In this document: positions 15,091-15,639 of the stretch, piece after piece
How the letters are laid out: the number at the start of each line of letters is the position of its first letter
Position numbering within the stretch: the stretch's first letter is position 1
DNA from: Chitinophagaceae bacterium
GTDB lineage: Bacteria > Bacteroidota > Bacteroidia > Chitinophagales > Chitinophagaceae
Length of the DNA stretch: 15,639 nucleotides
Assembly (NCBI GenBank): GCA_947468255.1
Contig: CANIMM010000043.1
Span: forward strand, 1-15,639
Direction: 5' to 3'
Made by a program: the position numbers and the translations under genes
The notes under the pieces: generated by a model
Database searches by the model: none
What the model saw: only the letters and a program-made list of their open reading frames with translations
What the model was told of the DNA's origin: nothing

Positions 15091-15639
15091 TTAGCCGCTT
15101 CGCTTTTGTGATCTAGCCAGCGCACATTTATCCAGCCATTCTTTACTAAAGGGATCTATTTTTCCAAACCGACTGATATTAAAATGAGTGAAATCAAATG
15201 GATTTGGCTTGCCTGCAATCATCTCCGCAAAAGCAAGTCCCACACCCCCTGCCACAGAAATACCCGCACCTGCACAGCCTGTTGCCGCGAACAGTTGCTG
15301 CACTCCAGGAACAATGCCCATACTTAAATTATTATCCGGCGTATAGCCTGAAAAACCTGCCATATAATATTTGAGTCCGATATCATATACCCTTGGAAAA
15401 AAACGGGCAAGTTGATCTATGACTTCCGAAAGGTCGCCCACCCCTTTGTCGGGGCTAAATAAAAATTCGCTAATATCAGGGGGTATATCGGAGGGAGAGC
15501 TTGTAAAAGACTTGGATTCGCGGATACCAAAAAGTAAACTTCCACCTTCGGGCCTTGCATATGCTTGTACGTCGGGTAAAATAACAATGGGAGAGTTGAC
15601 GGGAAAAAGATCATTTCTTTCCGTGATCCAGTATTGACT
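15091..15639 (-). CDS. FAD-dependent oxidoreductase (DAO family), C-terminal part
   Basis: The last 182 codons of a gene whose start lies beyond the right edge. One frame stays open without a stop from 15639 to the TAA at 15091; the GTG at 15441 is an internal valine, not a start. The sequence fits the C-terminal half of D-amino-acid oxidase / sarcosine-oxidase-like flavoproteins. The substrate-domain strands read YWITE, then VQAYARPEGGSLLFGI. The FAD-contacting end reads GFSGYTPDNNLSMGIVPG, then LFAATGCAGAGISVAGGVGLAFAEMIAG. The N-terminal FAD-binding GxGxxG would be in the missing part. The substrate is probably an amine or amino acid but cannot be specified. It heads toward the DUF5690 gene. 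Confidence 0.88.
   Translation of the reverse strand, partial: SQYWITERNDLFPVNSPIVILPDVQAYARPEGGSLLFGIRESKSFTSSPSDIPPDISEFLFSPDKGVGDLSEVIDQLARFFPRVYDIGLKYYMAGFSGYTPDNNLSMGIVPGVQQLFAATGCAGAGISVAGGVGLAFAEMIAGKPNPFDFTHFNISRFGKIDPFSKEWLDKCALARSQKRSG

Noticed and set aside
15417..15614. Separate 65-aa minus-strand frame suggesting that the FAD oxidoreductase is frameshifted
   Set aside because: The true frame is open without a stop from 15639 to 15091 and reads as a continuous DAO C-terminus, so this frame is only a shadow.
1..15639. CRISPR array, tRNA, rRNA or insertion sequence
   Set aside because: No spaced direct repeats, tRNA cloverleaf, rRNA segment or transposase was seen on either strand. 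The only array is the 8-bp repeat at the left edge, which has no spacers.

Overview
The window looks like chromosomal DNA of a Bacteroidetes (Bacteroidota) bacterium, most likely of the Chitinophagaceae type. The DNA is AT-rich, start codons lack clear Shine-Dalgarno sequences, and one promoter fits the Bacteroidetes TTG / TAnnTTTG pattern. Several products (a DUF5690 transporter-like protein, a baeRF family 3 protein, a DUF2249-ScdA_N-hemerythrin fusion) are types typical of that phylum. The family assignment is inference from gene content, with no 16S or marker phylogeny.

Layout. Bases 1-80 hold a telomere-like 8-bp tandem repeat (TTTAGGGG) that runs off the left edge. From 131 to 4792 three genes lie on the minus strand: phosphoenolpyruvate synthase, a tandem universal stress protein (Usp) and a baeRF3 protein. 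Divergent from them is a DNA polymerase X that lacks the usual C-terminal PHP nuclease domain (5004-6086). A second minus-strand run (7197 back from 9249) holds a YdjM-like membrane hydrolase and two more tandem Usp proteins, with a terminator-like hairpin between the two Usp genes. Next come an iron-sulfur repair di-iron protein (RIC/ScdA-like, with its own terminator) and a DGC-domain zinc-binding protein, also on the minus strand. Divergent from these are a QueD-like 6-carboxytetrahydropterin synthase and an Rrf2-family regulator with three cysteines suited to an Fe-S cluster. Further right are a membrane-anchored coiled-coil protein, a small lysine-rich histone-H1-like protein, a DUF5690 membrane protein and, cut by the right edge, the C-terminal part of an FAD-dependent amine or amino-acid oxidase.

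How the genes may work together. Three Usps, PEP synthase, a ribosome-associated release-factor-like protein, a repair polymerase and an Fe-S repair protein beside an Fe-S-type Rrf2 regulator suggest a locus for survival of low oxygen, nitrosative stress or starvation. Each family assignment is well supported. The claim that they form one regulated unit is inference from clustering. Several palindromes in the gaps (3522-3583, 9287-9319, 11109-11139, 11288-11312, 12552-12567) are candidate operators or RNA structures.
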